In this document: piece after piece, positions 42,119 through 50,245 of the stretch | Layout: each line of letters opens with the position of its first letter | How positions within the stretch are numbered: position 1 is the stretch's first letter | Source of the DNA: an uncultured bacterium | Lineage (GTDB): Bacteria; Bacillota; Clostridia; Lachnospirales; Lachnospiraceae | DNA length: 64,000 nt | Assembly: GCA_947243845.1 (NCBI GenBank) | Contig: CAMXIF010000014.1 | Coordinates: 20,149 to 84,148 of the forward strand | Reading direction: 5' to 3' | The notes under the pieces: generated by a model | Seen by the model: only the letters and a program-made list of their open reading frames with translations | What the model was told of the DNA's origin: nothing | Databases searched by the model: none | Position numbers and translations under genes: made by a program

Positions 42119-42859
42119 ATGAATATCAGAAAAACAGCTGCGTTGTTCCTGTTGCTGGGGATGTTTGGCATGATGTCCGGCTGCGGGGAGGAGGAAGCGG
42201 TACATACAACTGCTGCAGGGGCAGATCAGACGGAAGCAGGGGTGGAACTATCTGAATCTGCTGTGGCAGAAGAGCACAGTGAAGAGGCAGATGCCGGGGA
42301 TGCGGTCATTTCAGAAGAAGACAGTGAACTGCCGGTAGAAGAACTGCCAATTGAGGAGCCGCTTAAAAGCCAGTTGACGGTGGAACTTCTGGAAGAAAAT
42401 GAACTGGATGTTTCTGTGGTGGAGAATACCCGTGTTACCAAAGGATGTACCTTTGATCTGCCGGAAGGGTTTGAGGCTTCGGAGGATGTGGAGGGAATGT
42501 ATGTGACTGGCCGTTATCCTATTGATGCTTCCAGTATCTATTATGTGCAGATGGATCAGGATATGGCATTGCAGTTGATGACTAAGGAATCCTTTAAGGA
42601 GCATACACAGGATACCTTCAGGGAGTTGTACGGGGAAGAGGTGGAACTGGTCGTGGACAGCTTTGAACAGATGAAAATGCAGGGATATCCTGCCTTTCAG
42701 ATTCTGTGCCACTATCAGGTGGAAGACGTCAAGGTCACCCAGCTTGCGTATATCATCAATGCCGATAAAAGCTATGTGATTACTTATTCCCAGACCAGTG
42801 ATTACGACCGGATGGAGGAGTATGAGGCAAGCGCCGACAGCATACGGGTAGCGTATTGA
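42119..42859 (+). CDS. Secreted lipoprotein of unknown function
   Basis: 246 residues. Signal peptide with lipobox MMSGC; the lipidated Cys is residue 22. After it comes an acidic, low-complexity linker (about 23-80, rich in Glu/Ala/Ser). The folded part (about 95-245) begins TKGCTFDLPEGFEAS and contains MYVTGRYP, SIYYVQ and AYIINADKSYVITYS, a pattern like PsbP/DUF1795-type beta domains, though the match is weak. Located on the outer face of the membrane. No operon partner; infC's promoter starts 40 bases downstream. Confidence 0.75.
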   Translation: MNIRKTAALFLLLGMFGMMSGCGEEEAVHTTAAGADQTEAGVELSESAVAEEHSEEADAGDAVISEEDSELPVEELPIEEPLKSQLTVELLEENELDVSVVENTRVTKGCTFDLPEGFEASEDVEGMYVTGRYPIDASSIYYVQMDQDMALQLMTKESFKEHTQDTFRELYGEEVELVVDSFEQMKMQGYPAFQILCHYQVEDVKVTQLAYIINADKSYVITYSQTSDYDRMEEYEASADSIRVAY

Positions 42860-42898
42860 ATGATGGGAAACGAAACCGGAACAAATTTTGAAATTGTA

Positions 42899-42927
42899 TT
42901 GACACACCGGATATCCTGTGCTACACT
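42899..42927 (+). promoter_or_regulatory. Promoter of infC-rpmI-rplT
   Basis: TTGACA (42899-42904), 17-base spacer, TACACT (42922-42927). Confidence 0.8.
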
Positions 42928-42932
42928 AACAT

Positions 42933-43123
42933 ACGTGTGAAAGCACAGAACAACCAAGCAGAGTATCTACTCTCACCTTGCAACGATTGCGTTCGCAAGC
43001 GTTCATAGCTTAAACTCCACAGTCTTTGTGAGGCGTATGGGAGTTGATTTCAAGCGTTTATGATTGGTGGATAGCTGTGCTGTCCACCTTTTAAATTTTT
43101 ATATTCTTATGGAGGGTAAAACG
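42933..43123 (+). promoter_or_regulatory. infC leader with attenuator (L20-leader type)
   Basis: About 190 bases of structured leader precede infC. It ends in a terminator: GGTGGATAGC (43066-43075) with GCTGTCCACC (43079-43088) and TTTTAAATTTTT (43089-43100). In Firmicutes the leader of infC-rpmI-rplT binds ribosomal protein L20 and causes premature termination. The position and terminator fit; I cannot verify the L20-binding fold by eye. Confidence 0.75.
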
Positions 43124-43630
43124 ATTAGCGACTTATTTATCAACGAACAGATCAGGGACAAAGAAGTACGAGTAATCGGCGCAGATGGGGAACAGCTTGG
43201 CGTCATGCCGACAAGAGAAGCTTTAAAACTGGCAGAGGAGGCAGGGGTGGATTTGGTGAAGATTGCACCTACAGCAAAGCCGCCTGTCTGTAAAATTGTG
43301 GATTATGGCAAGTTCAAATATGAACAGACCAGAAGAGAGAAGGAAGCTAAGAAGAAGCAGAAGATTGTTGAGATCAAGGAGATTCGGTTATCTCCCAATA
43401 TTGATACCAACGATTTGAATACCAAGGTAAATGCTGCCCGTAAGTTTATCAGCAAGGGAGACCGGGTAAAGGTAACGCTGCGTTTCCGTGGCCGTGAGAT
43501 GGCGCATATGAATACGAGTAAGCATATCCTGGATGATTTTGCACAGGCTCTTTCCGATATCGCGGTGATGGATAAGGCGCCGAAGGTGGAAGGCCGGAGT
43601 ATGACTATGTTTTTAGCTGAGAAGCGATAA
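43124..43630 (+). CDS. infC: Translation initiation factor IF-3, ATT start
   Basis: 168 residues from the ATT at 43124: (M)SDLFINEQIRDKEVRVI, then the N-domain signature, linker KFKYEQTRREKEAKKKQ and C-domain with VKVTLRFRGREMAH. The ribosome site GGAGGGT (43111-43117) is spaced correctly for ATT 43124 and itself overlaps an in-frame ATG at 43109, which has no site of its own. The rare start fits the known autoregulation of infC by IF-3 in other bacteria. rpmI and rplT follow. Confidence 0.95.
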   Translation: MSDLFINEQIRDKEVRVIGADGEQLGVMPTREALKLAEEAGVDLVKIAPTAKPPVCKIVDYGKFKYEQTRREKEAKKKQKIVEIKEIRLSPNIDTNDLNTKVNAARKFISKGDRVKVTLRFRGREMAHMNTSKHILDDFAQALSDIAVMDKAPKVEGRSMTMFLAEKR

Positions 43631-43702
43631 GCGCTCCAGTTAAGATAAATGATATCTGGAATCGATATCTCATCATTTTAAAAATACAGGAGGAATTTTG
43701 AA

Positions 43703-43900
43703 ATGCCGAAAATGAAAACAAGCAGATCAGCTGCGAAACGTTTTAAAGTGACTGGAACAGGTAAGTTAAAGAGAAATAAAGCGTACAAACGCCATATCTT
43801 GACCAAGAAAACGACCAAGAACAAGAGAAATCTCAGAAAACCTGCGATAACAGACAAGACGAATGTTAAGAATATGAAGAAGATCTTACCTTATGTCTAA
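43703..43900 (+). CDS. rpmI: Ribosomal protein bL35
   Basis: 65 residues, very basic: [20 protein letters not shown] start and [17 protein letters not shown], the full bL35 signature. Component of the 50S subunit. Middle gene of infC-rpmI-rplT, with AGGAGG upstream. Confidence 0.98.
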   Translation: MPKMKTSRSAAKRFKVTGTGKLKRNKAYKRHILTKKTTKNKRNLRKPAITDKTNVKNMKKILPYV

Positions 43901-43963
43901 GTCGCCCGGTATGTGGACAGGCAGGATGTAGTAAGAGAATTGTGAATTTAGGAGGAAAAAGAC

Positions 43964-44320
43964 ATGGCAAGAGTAAAAGGCGGTATGAACGCCAAAAAGA
44001 AACATAACAGAGTATTAAAGCTTGCGAAGGGTTACAGAGGCGCAAGATCTAAACAGTATAGAGTGGCAAAGCAGTCTGTCATGAGAGCATTGGCATCATC
44101 TTATGCCGGCAGAAAAGAGAGAAAGCGTCAGTTCAGACAGTTGTGGATCGCACGTATCAACGCAGCAGCCAGAATGAATGGTCTGTCTTACAGCAGATTT
44201 ATGTTTGGCTTAAAAAATGCTGGTGTTGATATGAACAGAAAGATGCTTGCAGAGATGGCAGTTAACGATGCGGCAGGATTTACATCTCTGGCAGAACTTG
44301 CAAAGGCGAACTTAAAATAA
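43964..44320 (+). CDS. rplT: Ribosomal protein bL20
   Basis: 118 residues: [20 protein letters not shown], then [17 protein letters not shown] and [20 protein letters not shown]. Early 50S assembly protein and, in Firmicutes, the repressor of its own operon through the leader upstream of infC. A symmetrical hairpin follows. Confidence 0.98.
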   Translation: MARVKGGMNAKKKHNRVLKLAKGYRGARSKQYRVAKQSVMRALASSYAGRKERKRQFRQLWIARINAAARMNGLSYSRFMFGLKNAGVDMNRKMLAEMAVNDAAGFTSLAELAKANLK

Positions 44321-44377
44321 TAGAAGTAATTTGCTTTGTAGATTCGAATAAGCAGAGGAATTTTCCGTATAATAAAA

Positions 44378-44414
44378 ATACAGGACATGGTGACAAGCTG
44401 TGTCCTGTATTTCT
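44378..44414 (+). terminator. Terminator after rplT
   Basis: Stem ATACAGGACA (44378-44387) with TGTCCTGTAT (44401-44410), then TTCTG. The short T tail makes efficiency uncertain. Confidence 0.65.
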
Positions 44415-44482
44415 GTTAAGAAGGAGCAGACGGCAGGGAGTTTTTGCGTCTGTTGTCAGGATATTTGATCAGGAGGTATGAG

Positions 44483-45937
44483 ATGAGCGTATTATCAGGC
44501 ATAGAGCCAAAGCAGGTGTTTACCTTTTTTGAGGAAATCTGTCAGATTCCGCACGGATCTGGAAATGTGGATGGGATCAGCGAGTATCTGCTGCAATTTG
44601 CCAGGAAACGGCATTTGTTCTGTATTCAGGACAAGCTTAAAAATATCATCATCATAAAAGAGGCATCTGCCGGATATGAGGGGGAAGAACCCTATATTCT
44701 GCAGGGACATATGGATATGGTGGCGGTGAAAGAACCGGATTGTGATATTGATATGGTCAAAGAAGGATTGCGGCTTAGAACTGCAGACGGCAGAATCTAT
44801 GCGGAAGGAACCAGTCTTGGCGGGGATGACGGTATCGGTGTGGCGTACTGTCTTGCACTTTTGGATACGCAGGAAATCGAATTGCCTCGGTTGGAAGTAA
44901 TCCTGACGGTAGATGAGGAGACCGGGATGGAAGGAGCCACGGGTATCGACCTGTCCATGCTGCAGGGGCGGCGTATGATCAATCTGGATCAGGAGGAAGA
45001 GGGAATCTTTATTACCAGCTGTGCCGGTGGAGCACGTGTGGATGTGGTAATCCCGGTGGAGAAGGCACAGAGCAGTATCCGGACTGACGATATGCAATTG
45101 ATGGAGATAAAAGTGACAGGTCTGCTTGGCGGACATTCTGGTATGGAAATTAATAAGGGCAGGGGGAATGCCAACTGCCTTTTGGGAGAGGTCCTGCGGG
45201 CTGTCGGGGAACATATGCCGCTCCGGCTTGTGAACATGCAGGGGGGTGTGGCGGACAATGCCATTGCGAAGGAATCTATGGCAGTTCTGGCCATGAAAGC
45301 AGGAGAAGAGAAAGAACTGGAAGCGATAGTGAAAGAACAGGAGAGCAGCATTCGGCAGTCTTTGCAGGAAACGGATCCAGGTGTGAAAGTAGTATGCCGT
45401 ACAGTGTCGGGAGAGAAGGTCTTTTATACACCGGAAAGTATACGTAGTGCACTTGATTGCCTTGGGGAACTGCCAAATGGTGTGATTGCTATGAGTAAAG
45501 ATGTGGAAGGACTGGTGGAGACATCTCTGAATCTGGGCATACTGGCACTGTCAGATGAAGGGCTGCGCTTGCAGTATGCAGTCAGAAGTTCTGTTGACTG
45601 TGAGAAAGAGGCGCTTTGCAGACAGATGACAGAAATTGCACAAAAGGCGGGGGCACAGATATCCATTCGCGGCCGCTATCCGGGATGGGCCTATCGCAAA
45701 GAGTCACCGCTTCGGGATAAGATGGTGCGGATTTATGAGAATATGTATGGGCGTAAGCCGATGCTGGAGGCAATACATGCGGGACTGGAATGCGGCATCC
45801 TATCCGGGAAGATAGAAGGGCTGGATTGTGTCTGTATCGGCCCGGATCTTTATGATGTACACACGACTGGGGAACAGATGGATATCGCTTCCGTGGGACG
45901 TGTCTGGGAGTATCTGTTGGCGGTGTTGACCCAGTAA
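44483..45937 (+). CDS. Aminoacyl-histidine dipeptidase (PepD-like, M20)
   Basis: 484 residues. M20 dipeptidase with metal ligands GHMDMVAVK (His about 77, Asp about 79), SLGGDDGIGVAY with the bridging Asp, the general-base pair in DEETGMEGATG (about 147-150), LDQEEEG and late His in EAIHAGLECG. Splits Xaa-His and similar dipeptides in the cytosol. ATG 44483 is chosen for the AGGAGG ten bases upstream. It stands alone between the rplT terminator and the thioesterase gene. Confidence 0.92.
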   Translation: MSVLSGIEPKQVFTFFEEICQIPHGSGNVDGISEYLLQFARKRHLFCIQDKLKNIIIIKEASAGYEGEEPYILQGHMDMVAVKEPDCDIDMVKEGLRLRTADGRIYAEGTSLGGDDGIGVAYCLALLDTQEIELPRLEVILTVDEETGMEGATGIDLSMLQGRRMINLDQEEEGIFITSCAGGARVDVVIPVEKAQSSIRTDDMQLMEIKVTGLLGGHSGMEINKGRGNANCLLGEVLRAVGEHMPLRLVNMQGGVADNAIAKESMAVLAMKAGEEKELEAIVKEQESSIRQSLQETDPGVKVVCRTVSGEKVFYTPESIRSALDCLGELPNGVIAMSKDVEGLVETSLNLGILALSDEGLRLQYAVRSSVDCEKEALCRQMTEIAQKAGAQISIRGRYPGWAYRKESPLRDKMVRIYENMYGRKPMLEAIHAGLECGILSGKIEGLDCVCIGPDLYDVHTTGEQMDIASVGRVWEYLLAVLTQ

Positions 45938-46038
45938 GCATGAAATTTGTCAACAAATGTTGACATCTTCGCTATAACATCGTAGAGTAATATTGGTATG
46001 GACAATCGGTATTCCGGGAGAGAGCCAGGGGTGGAGAT

Positions 46039-46455
46039 ATGCAGGGATATGAGCTTCGTGCGCAGTATTATGAGACGGATCAGATGGGGATCATTCATCA
46101 CTCCAATTATATCCGCTGGTTTGAATCTGCAAGAATCTGGTATATGCATCAGGTGGGAGTAGATTACCGTCAGATGGAAGAGATGGGAATTGTAAGTCCT
46201 GTGCTGGAAGTCTCCTGTACTTACAAGTCGATGGTACGTTTTGATGATGTGGTGGAAATCGTGCCTAAGATTGTAAAGTATAATGGGATCAGGATGGAAT
46301 TGTCTTATCAGATTTTGGATCGGCAGACCGGGGAAGTGAGGACTACCGGGAGAAGCAGTCATTGTTTTCTTGACAGGGCAGGGCGGCCGTGCTCTCTTAA
46401 AAAGGCTTGTCCGGCTTTTCATGAGGCTTTTCAGAAGGCCGTAGAAACTTATTAA
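46039..46455 (+). CDS. Acyl-CoA thioesterase, 4HBT family (YbgC-like)
   Basis: 138-residue hot-dog-fold protein. The active-site region YYETDQMGIIHHSNYIRWFESAR matches YbgC/FadM: the aspartate in TDQMG and the H-H-S-N-Y stretch are family-typical. SCTYKSMVRFDDVVEI follows. Hydrolyses acyl-CoA or 4-hydroxybenzoyl-CoA type thioesters; the physiological substrate is unknown. It has no tight operon neighbours; the EAL gene follows after 48 bases. Confidence 0.9.
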   Translation: MQGYELRAQYYETDQMGIIHHSNYIRWFESARIWYMHQVGVDYRQMEEMGIVSPVLEVSCTYKSMVRFDDVVEIVPKIVKYNGIRMELSYQILDRQTGEVRTTGRSSHCFLDRAGRPCSLKKACPAFHEAFQKAVETY

Positions 46456-46503
46456 TTGGGGTTAGAATGATTATAAAATGATTAATTAGGGTGAAAAACG
46501 GAA

Positions 46504-47793
46504 ATGAAGGATGTATTGACAGGGTTAGACCGATATGAGGTCTTTCTGGAAAATTTACAAAGGGAATTAGATCAGATTGGTGATGACGATATTGTAGTCA
46601 TCTATACGGATATTAAGCACTTTAAATATATTAACGACACTTATGGTTATAAGGTGGGTAATGCACTCCTGAAGGAGTTTGTAGCGGAGTTTACCAATAA
46701 TAATAAGCTGCTTATCGGTGCGGCCAGGGTTTATTCAGATAACTTTGTGGCGGCGAACCGTATTGCACCGGGCAAATATACCAATGAGGGATTTCGGAAT
46801 ATGATCCGCAATCGGAATCAGGGATGGGAGGCTAAATTCCGGGAGAAGTATTTAAACAGCCGTCTGCAATTCTGCACAGGGATCAGCATTGTCAATAAGG
46901 ACAGCAGAAGCCTTGATGCGGAGACGGTGGTTTCTAATGCTAATCTGGCCAGAAAAGTGGCCAAAGAGATGGAGGATGATTGCTGCGTCCTTTTTGATCA
47001 GAGCATGATGGAGGGGATCAAACGTGAGGTAGAGATCACATCGAACATTCCCAAAGCGCTGACCAACAGAGAATTTAAAGTGTTTTTTCAACCCAAGATT
47101 GAGACGGAGACGCTTCAGCTGATGGGAGCAGAAGCATTGGTGCGCTGGCAGAAGCCGGATGGCAGCTTTGTTTATCCGGATGAATTCATTCCGCTGATTG
47201 AAAGAAGCGGACAGATTGTTGATGTGGATTACTATGTGTATAGGGAAGTGTTCCGTTTTATTGCAGATCGTATAAAAGAAGGTAAAAAGGTAGTACCGAT
47301 CTCGCTGAATGTATCCCGTGTTCACTTAAATAAGATGCACATTTTGGAATATGTGGAGGAACTGTTTCAGGAGTATCAGATTCCCTATTCGATGGTGGAA
47401 TTTGAGTTGACGGAGAGTATTTATCTGGATAATACGGAGCAGGCGCTGAAGTTGATAAAAGGTTTACATAATATGGGAACCAAGGTGTCTATGGATGATT
47501 TCGGTTCCGGTTATTCTTCCCTGAACCTGCTCAGCAAACTGCCGATCGATATTATCAAACTGGATAAGGTATTTCTAAAAGAGGGGGATCTGCAGGAGAG
47601 TGATAAGATTATCATATCCTGTGTGATTGATATGGCCAAGAAGCTGCAGATTATGTCGTTATGTGAAGGTGTGGAGACGATAGAGCAGAGTAATTACCTC
47701 AGGGAAGTGGGATGTCAGGCACAGCAGGGATTTTATTTCTCCAGACCGATTCCGCAGGAAGTGTTTGAAAAGTTTATCGATGAAAAGTTATAA
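46504..47793 (+). CDS. c-di-GMP phosphodiesterase: degenerate GGDEF plus intact EAL
   Basis: 429 residues, no membrane segments or other sensory domain. The N-terminal GGDEF domain (about 1-165: DVLTGLDRYEVF, YTDIKHFKYINDTYGY) has YSDNF in place of GGDEF, so it is probably not a cyclase. The C-terminal EAL domain (about 180-429) keeps the catalytic set: EALVRW, NVSRVH, ELTES, MDDFGSGYSS, DIIKLDKVF, CEGVET and the late Gln in QAQQGFYFS. It should hydrolyse c-di-GMP. A chemoreceptor is encoded 2.5 kb downstream, but no flagellar genes are in the window. Confidence 0.93.
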   Translation: MKDVLTGLDRYEVFLENLQRELDQIGDDDIVVIYTDIKHFKYINDTYGYKVGNALLKEFVAEFTNNNKLLIGAARVYSDNFVAANRIAPGKYTNEGFRNMIRNRNQGWEAKFREKYLNSRLQFCTGISIVNKDSRSLDAETVVSNANLARKVAKEMEDDCCVLFDQSMMEGIKREVEITSNIPKALTNREFKVFFQPKIETETLQLMGAEALVRWQKPDGSFVYPDEFIPLIERSGQIVDVDYYVYREVFRFIADRIKEGKKVVPISLNVSRVHLNKMHILEYVEELFQEYQIPYSMVEFELTESIYLDNTEQALKLIKGLHNMGTKVSMDDFGSGYSSLNLLSKLPIDIIKLDKVFLKEGDLQESDKIIISCVIDMAKKLQIMSLCEGVETIEQSNYLREVGCQAQQGFYFSRPIPQEVFEKFIDEKL

Positions 47794-47800
47794 ATAGGGC

Positions 47801-47829
47801 TTGCAATTTCAATTGGAATTAGTTATAAT
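47801..47829 (+). promoter_or_regulatory. Promoter of tRNA-Pro
   Basis: TTGCAA (47801-47806), 17-base spacer, perfect TATAAT (47824-47829), 13 bases before the mature tRNA end. Confidence 0.85.
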
Positions 47830-47842
47830 GGTAAAGGTTTTT

Positions 47843-47915
47843 CGGGGTGTGGCTCAGGTGGTAGAGCGCTACTTTAGGGAAGTAGAGGCCGCAAGTTCAA
47901 GTCTTGTCACTCCGA
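47843..47915 (+). tRNA. tRNA-Pro, anticodon AGG
   Basis: Full cloverleaf of 73 nt: acceptor CGGGGTG/CACTCCG, D arm GCTC/GAGC, anticodon stem CTACT/AGTAG with loop TTAGGGA (anticodon AGG at 47876-47878), five-base variable region, T arm GCAAG-TTCAAGT-CTTGT, discriminator A. No CCA is encoded. The body matches bacterial tRNA-Pro. A34 is unusual for bacterial proline tRNAs. Confidence 0.93.
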
Positions 47916-47935
47916 GTCCGGTAAACCATAAGAAA

Positions 47936-47976
47936 CCTGATAGATACCAGGGATTTGGTATCTATCGGGCTTCTTT
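47936..47976 (+). terminator. Terminator after tRNA-Pro
   Basis: 13-bp stem CCTGATAGATACC (47936-47948) with GGTATCTATCGGG (47957-47969), one G-U pair, then CTTCTTT. Confidence 0.88.
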
Positions 47977-48042
47977 CGTCTTAGGGTGTTTCGGTGTTTC
48001 TTTCAAGGATCGGATGCCGTTTTGTGCAAAGAGGAGAGGAGT

Positions 48043-48348
48043 ATGATAGATAAGGAAAATTTTCATCCGCTCAACTATATTAAGAAGGAAGAGTATTCCG
48101 GGAGTATGGAAGGGATGCGCTATCTGCTCAAGAAGGTAAAGAGCAGTGAAGAGGATGTGATTCGGGTGACGGTCTGGCCGGAACCATTGGGATTTGCCCG
48201 CACGCCGGAGGAGCAAAAGACATCCACAGAGGTACCGCTTACGAAAGAGGGCGTGGAGCAGGCGGCGGATTGGCTGAATGAGCAGTATGAGACGAGAAAG
48301 GAGTATTGGCTGGAGAATCAAAAGCGTGCATGGACGGAAGTTGTGTAA
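48043..48348 (+). CDS. Small conserved-looking protein of unknown function
   Basis: 101 residues, GAGGAGAGGAG ribosome site. Hydrophilic; N-terminus MIDKENFHPLNYIKKEEYSG, then an alpha/beta pattern (MRYLLKK, VIRVTVWPEPLGFA) and a Trp/Glu-rich helix near the end. No domain recognised. Lies between tRNA-Pro and another small hypothetical gene. Confidence 0.65.
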   Translation: MIDKENFHPLNYIKKEEYSGSMEGMRYLLKKVKSSEEDVIRVTVWPEPLGFARTPEEQKTSTEVPLTKEGVEQAADWLNEQYETRKEYWLENQKRAWTEVV

Positions 48349-48404
48349 TTTTCCACAAGATTTACATAAATATTTGGTTATATTGTGGAAAATGTAGAAA
48401 AATC

Positions 48405-48434
48405 TTGCAATATGTACATTATTTGGGATATAAT
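48405..48434 (+). promoter_or_regulatory. Promoter of the 90-aa hypothetical gene
   Basis: TTGCAA (48405-48410), 18-base spacer, perfect TATAAT (48429-48434), about 65 bases before ATG 48499. Confidence 0.7.
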
Positions 48435-48498
48435 GAAAAAAATAAGTTGACATAAAGCTATTACGGAAATGGAAGACTAGTTGTTTGGAGGTGGCGAT

Positions 48499-48771
48499 AT
48501 GGCAGCGCTGAATTTGAACGCATTGTTTTTTAATCATGAGATATCTTTTTGTAAAGTCTATAATGTGGAGAGCAAGGATCAGGTAGAGAAGCTTTTTGTG
48601 TCCAACCGTATTTCCTTCTTTGTGGAATGGCAGGAACAGCGGCTGTGGGAACGTTTCTTTGGCAGTGTTAGCGGCAGGAATGTCTTTACGATACATATTA
48701 ACGAGGCGGATACCAATTTGGCCAGAAATCTGGTGGAAGGAATGGATAGCGTGCAGATAGCCTCGGCATAA
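48499..48771 (+). CDS. Small protein of unknown function
   Basis: 90 residues, ATG 48499 after GGAGGTGG. N-terminus MAALNLNALFFNHEISFCK; then a compact alpha/beta pattern with KDQVEKLFVSNRISFFVEW and VFTIHINEADTNLARNL. Domain not recognised; size and strand pattern would suit a small nucleotide- or protein-binding fold. It has its own consensus promoter and is followed by a terminator. Confidence 0.65.
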   Translation: MAALNLNALFFNHEISFCKVYNVESKDQVEKLFVSNRISFFVEWQEQRLWERFFGSVSGRNVFTIHINEADTNLARNLVEGMDSVQIASA

Positions 48772-48843
48772 AGATATTACAGTTTGATTTTGAAGTAAGA
48801 TAGAAGGATTATTTGTCTTAAGTGGATTTTATGTGATACAATG

Positions 48844-48870
48844 ACTCTGGGAAACTTCTCAGAGTTTTTT
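48844..48870 (+). terminator. Terminator before the RlmD-like gene
   Basis: Stem ACTCTG (48844-48849) with CAGAGT (48860-48865), then TTTTTT. Confidence 0.75.
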
Positions 48871-48904
48871 GTTATCGATAGAAAATACCTAGATAGGAGT
48901 ATTT

Positions 48905-50176
48905 ATGACGGAGTATAAGCATAAGGATAGAAAGCCCAGTCGGTGCGAGGTGTCAAAAAAATGCGGCGGCTGTCAATATATTGACGTACCCTATGATGAG
49001 CAGCTTGTAAAGAAACAAAGACAGGTGGAGCGGCTCTTAAAGGGATTTGGCAAAGTGAGACCCATCATCGGAATGGATCAGCCGCTGCATTACCGTAACA
49101 AGGTACATGCTGTCTTTGATTTCCGGAAGGGCAGAGGCATCATTTCGGGGATATATCAGGAGAGGACTCATAATGTGATACCGGTGGAGGGGTGCTTGCT
49201 GGAGGATGAAAAGGCAGATCAAATCATTCTGTCTATCCGCAGTCTGGCGAAGTCTTTTAAGATTAAGACCTATGATGAAGATACCGGATATGGGCTTCTT
49301 AGGCATGTGCTTGTGCGGGTGGGACATGCTACGGGGCAGATTATGGTCGTTCTGGTGTTAGGATCCTCCATTTTTCCTTCCAAGAAGAATTTTGTTTCTG
49401 AGTTATGTAAACTTCATCCGGAGATAACCACCATTGTTGTCAATGTTAACAACAGACGTACCAGCATGGTGTTAGGGGATAAAGAGCAGGTCATTTATGG
49501 AAAAGGTTATATAGAAGACATACTCTGCGGCAGGACATTTAAGATATCGCCCAAGTCTTTTTATCAGGTCAACGCAGTGCAGACGGAGATACTTTATCAA
49601 AAAGCAGTGGAGTATGCCAGGCTGTCCGGTAAGGAGACGGTGGTGGATGCTTACTGCGGCATTGGCACCATAGCGCTGACAGCTGCGGGACAGGCAGGAA
49701 AGGTCATTGGAGTGGAACTCAACAGGGATGCGGTGCGGGACGCCGTTGCAAACGCCAGAGTTAACCAGGTGAAGAACGCGGACTTTTACCAGAACGATGC
49801 AGGCAGATTTATGAGACAGCTTGCGGAGGCGCAGGAGAAAGTGGATGTGGTCTTTATGGATCCGCCAAGAAGCGGCAGTACGGAAGAGTTTATGGATGCG
49901 CTGCTTTGTCTGCGTCCTGCCAGAGTGGTCTATATTTCCTGCAATCCGGAGACACTGGCGAGAGACCTGCAGTATCTGAACGGTAACAAACAGCAGGAAA
50001 AGCGGGGTGTAAAAGGCAGAATCAATGGGGAGGAGCGCAGGGAATCACAGAGAAATCTGAAAGAAAAGAGGGAAAACAGGATATTGTACCGGGTGGAGGA
50101 GATAACGCCGGTAGATATGTTCCCGTTTACCGACAATATAGAGGCAGTCTGCCTGCTTAGGCGAAATAACTGCTGA
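48905..50176 (+). CDS. 23S rRNA (uracil-5-)-methyltransferase, RlmD/RlmCD type
   Basis: 423 residues. [4Fe-4S] cysteines in CEVSKKCGGCQY near the N-terminus, with the fourth in VEGCLLED. The SAM-binding core shows VVDAYCGIGTIALTAA (about 241-256) and the catalytic pair in FMDPPRSGS and VVYISCNPETLARDL. An N-terminal TRAM domain is missing. Between this and the usual final EEITPVDMFPFTDNIEAV block there is an unusual basic, Glu/Arg/Lys-rich insertion of about 30 residues. Methylates U747 and/or U1939 of 23S rRNA by family; which site is not determinable. Contains one TTATGTAAACT copy. Confidence 0.92.
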   Translation: MTEYKHKDRKPSRCEVSKKCGGCQYIDVPYDEQLVKKQRQVERLLKGFGKVRPIIGMDQPLHYRNKVHAVFDFRKGRGIISGIYQERTHNVIPVEGCLLEDEKADQIILSIRSLAKSFKIKTYDEDTGYGLLRHVLVRVGHATGQIMVVLVLGSSIFPSKKNFVSELCKLHPEITTIVVNVNNRRTSMVLGDKEQVIYGKGYIEDILCGRTFKISPKSFYQVNAVQTEILYQKAVEYARLSGKETVVDAYCGIGTIALTAAGQAGKVIGVELNRDAVRDAVANARVNQVKNADFYQNDAGRFMRQLAEAQEKVDVVFMDPPRSGSTEEFMDALLCLRPARVVYISCNPETLARDLQYLNGNKQQEKRGVKGRINGEERRESQRNLKEKRENRILYRVEEITPVDMFPFTDNIEAVCLLRRNNC

Positions 50177-50186
50177 TAGAAATAGG

Positions 50187-50228
50187 AATGAGGCGGATGG
50201 TTCACCCAGTCCGCCTCATTTGTATTTG
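50187..50228. terminator. Terminator between convergent methyltransferase and chemoreceptor genes
   Basis: Stem AATGAGGCGGA (50187-50197) with TCCGCCTCATT (50210-50220), T-rich on the plus side (TGTATTTG). Symmetric enough to serve both strands. Confidence 0.8.
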
Positions 50229-50245
50229 CGAAGCAAATTATTTAA

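Noticed and set aside
42899..43123. T-box in front of infC
   Set aside because: No TGGAACCGCG motif. The position before infC-rpmI-rplT and the single terminator fit an L20-type leader.
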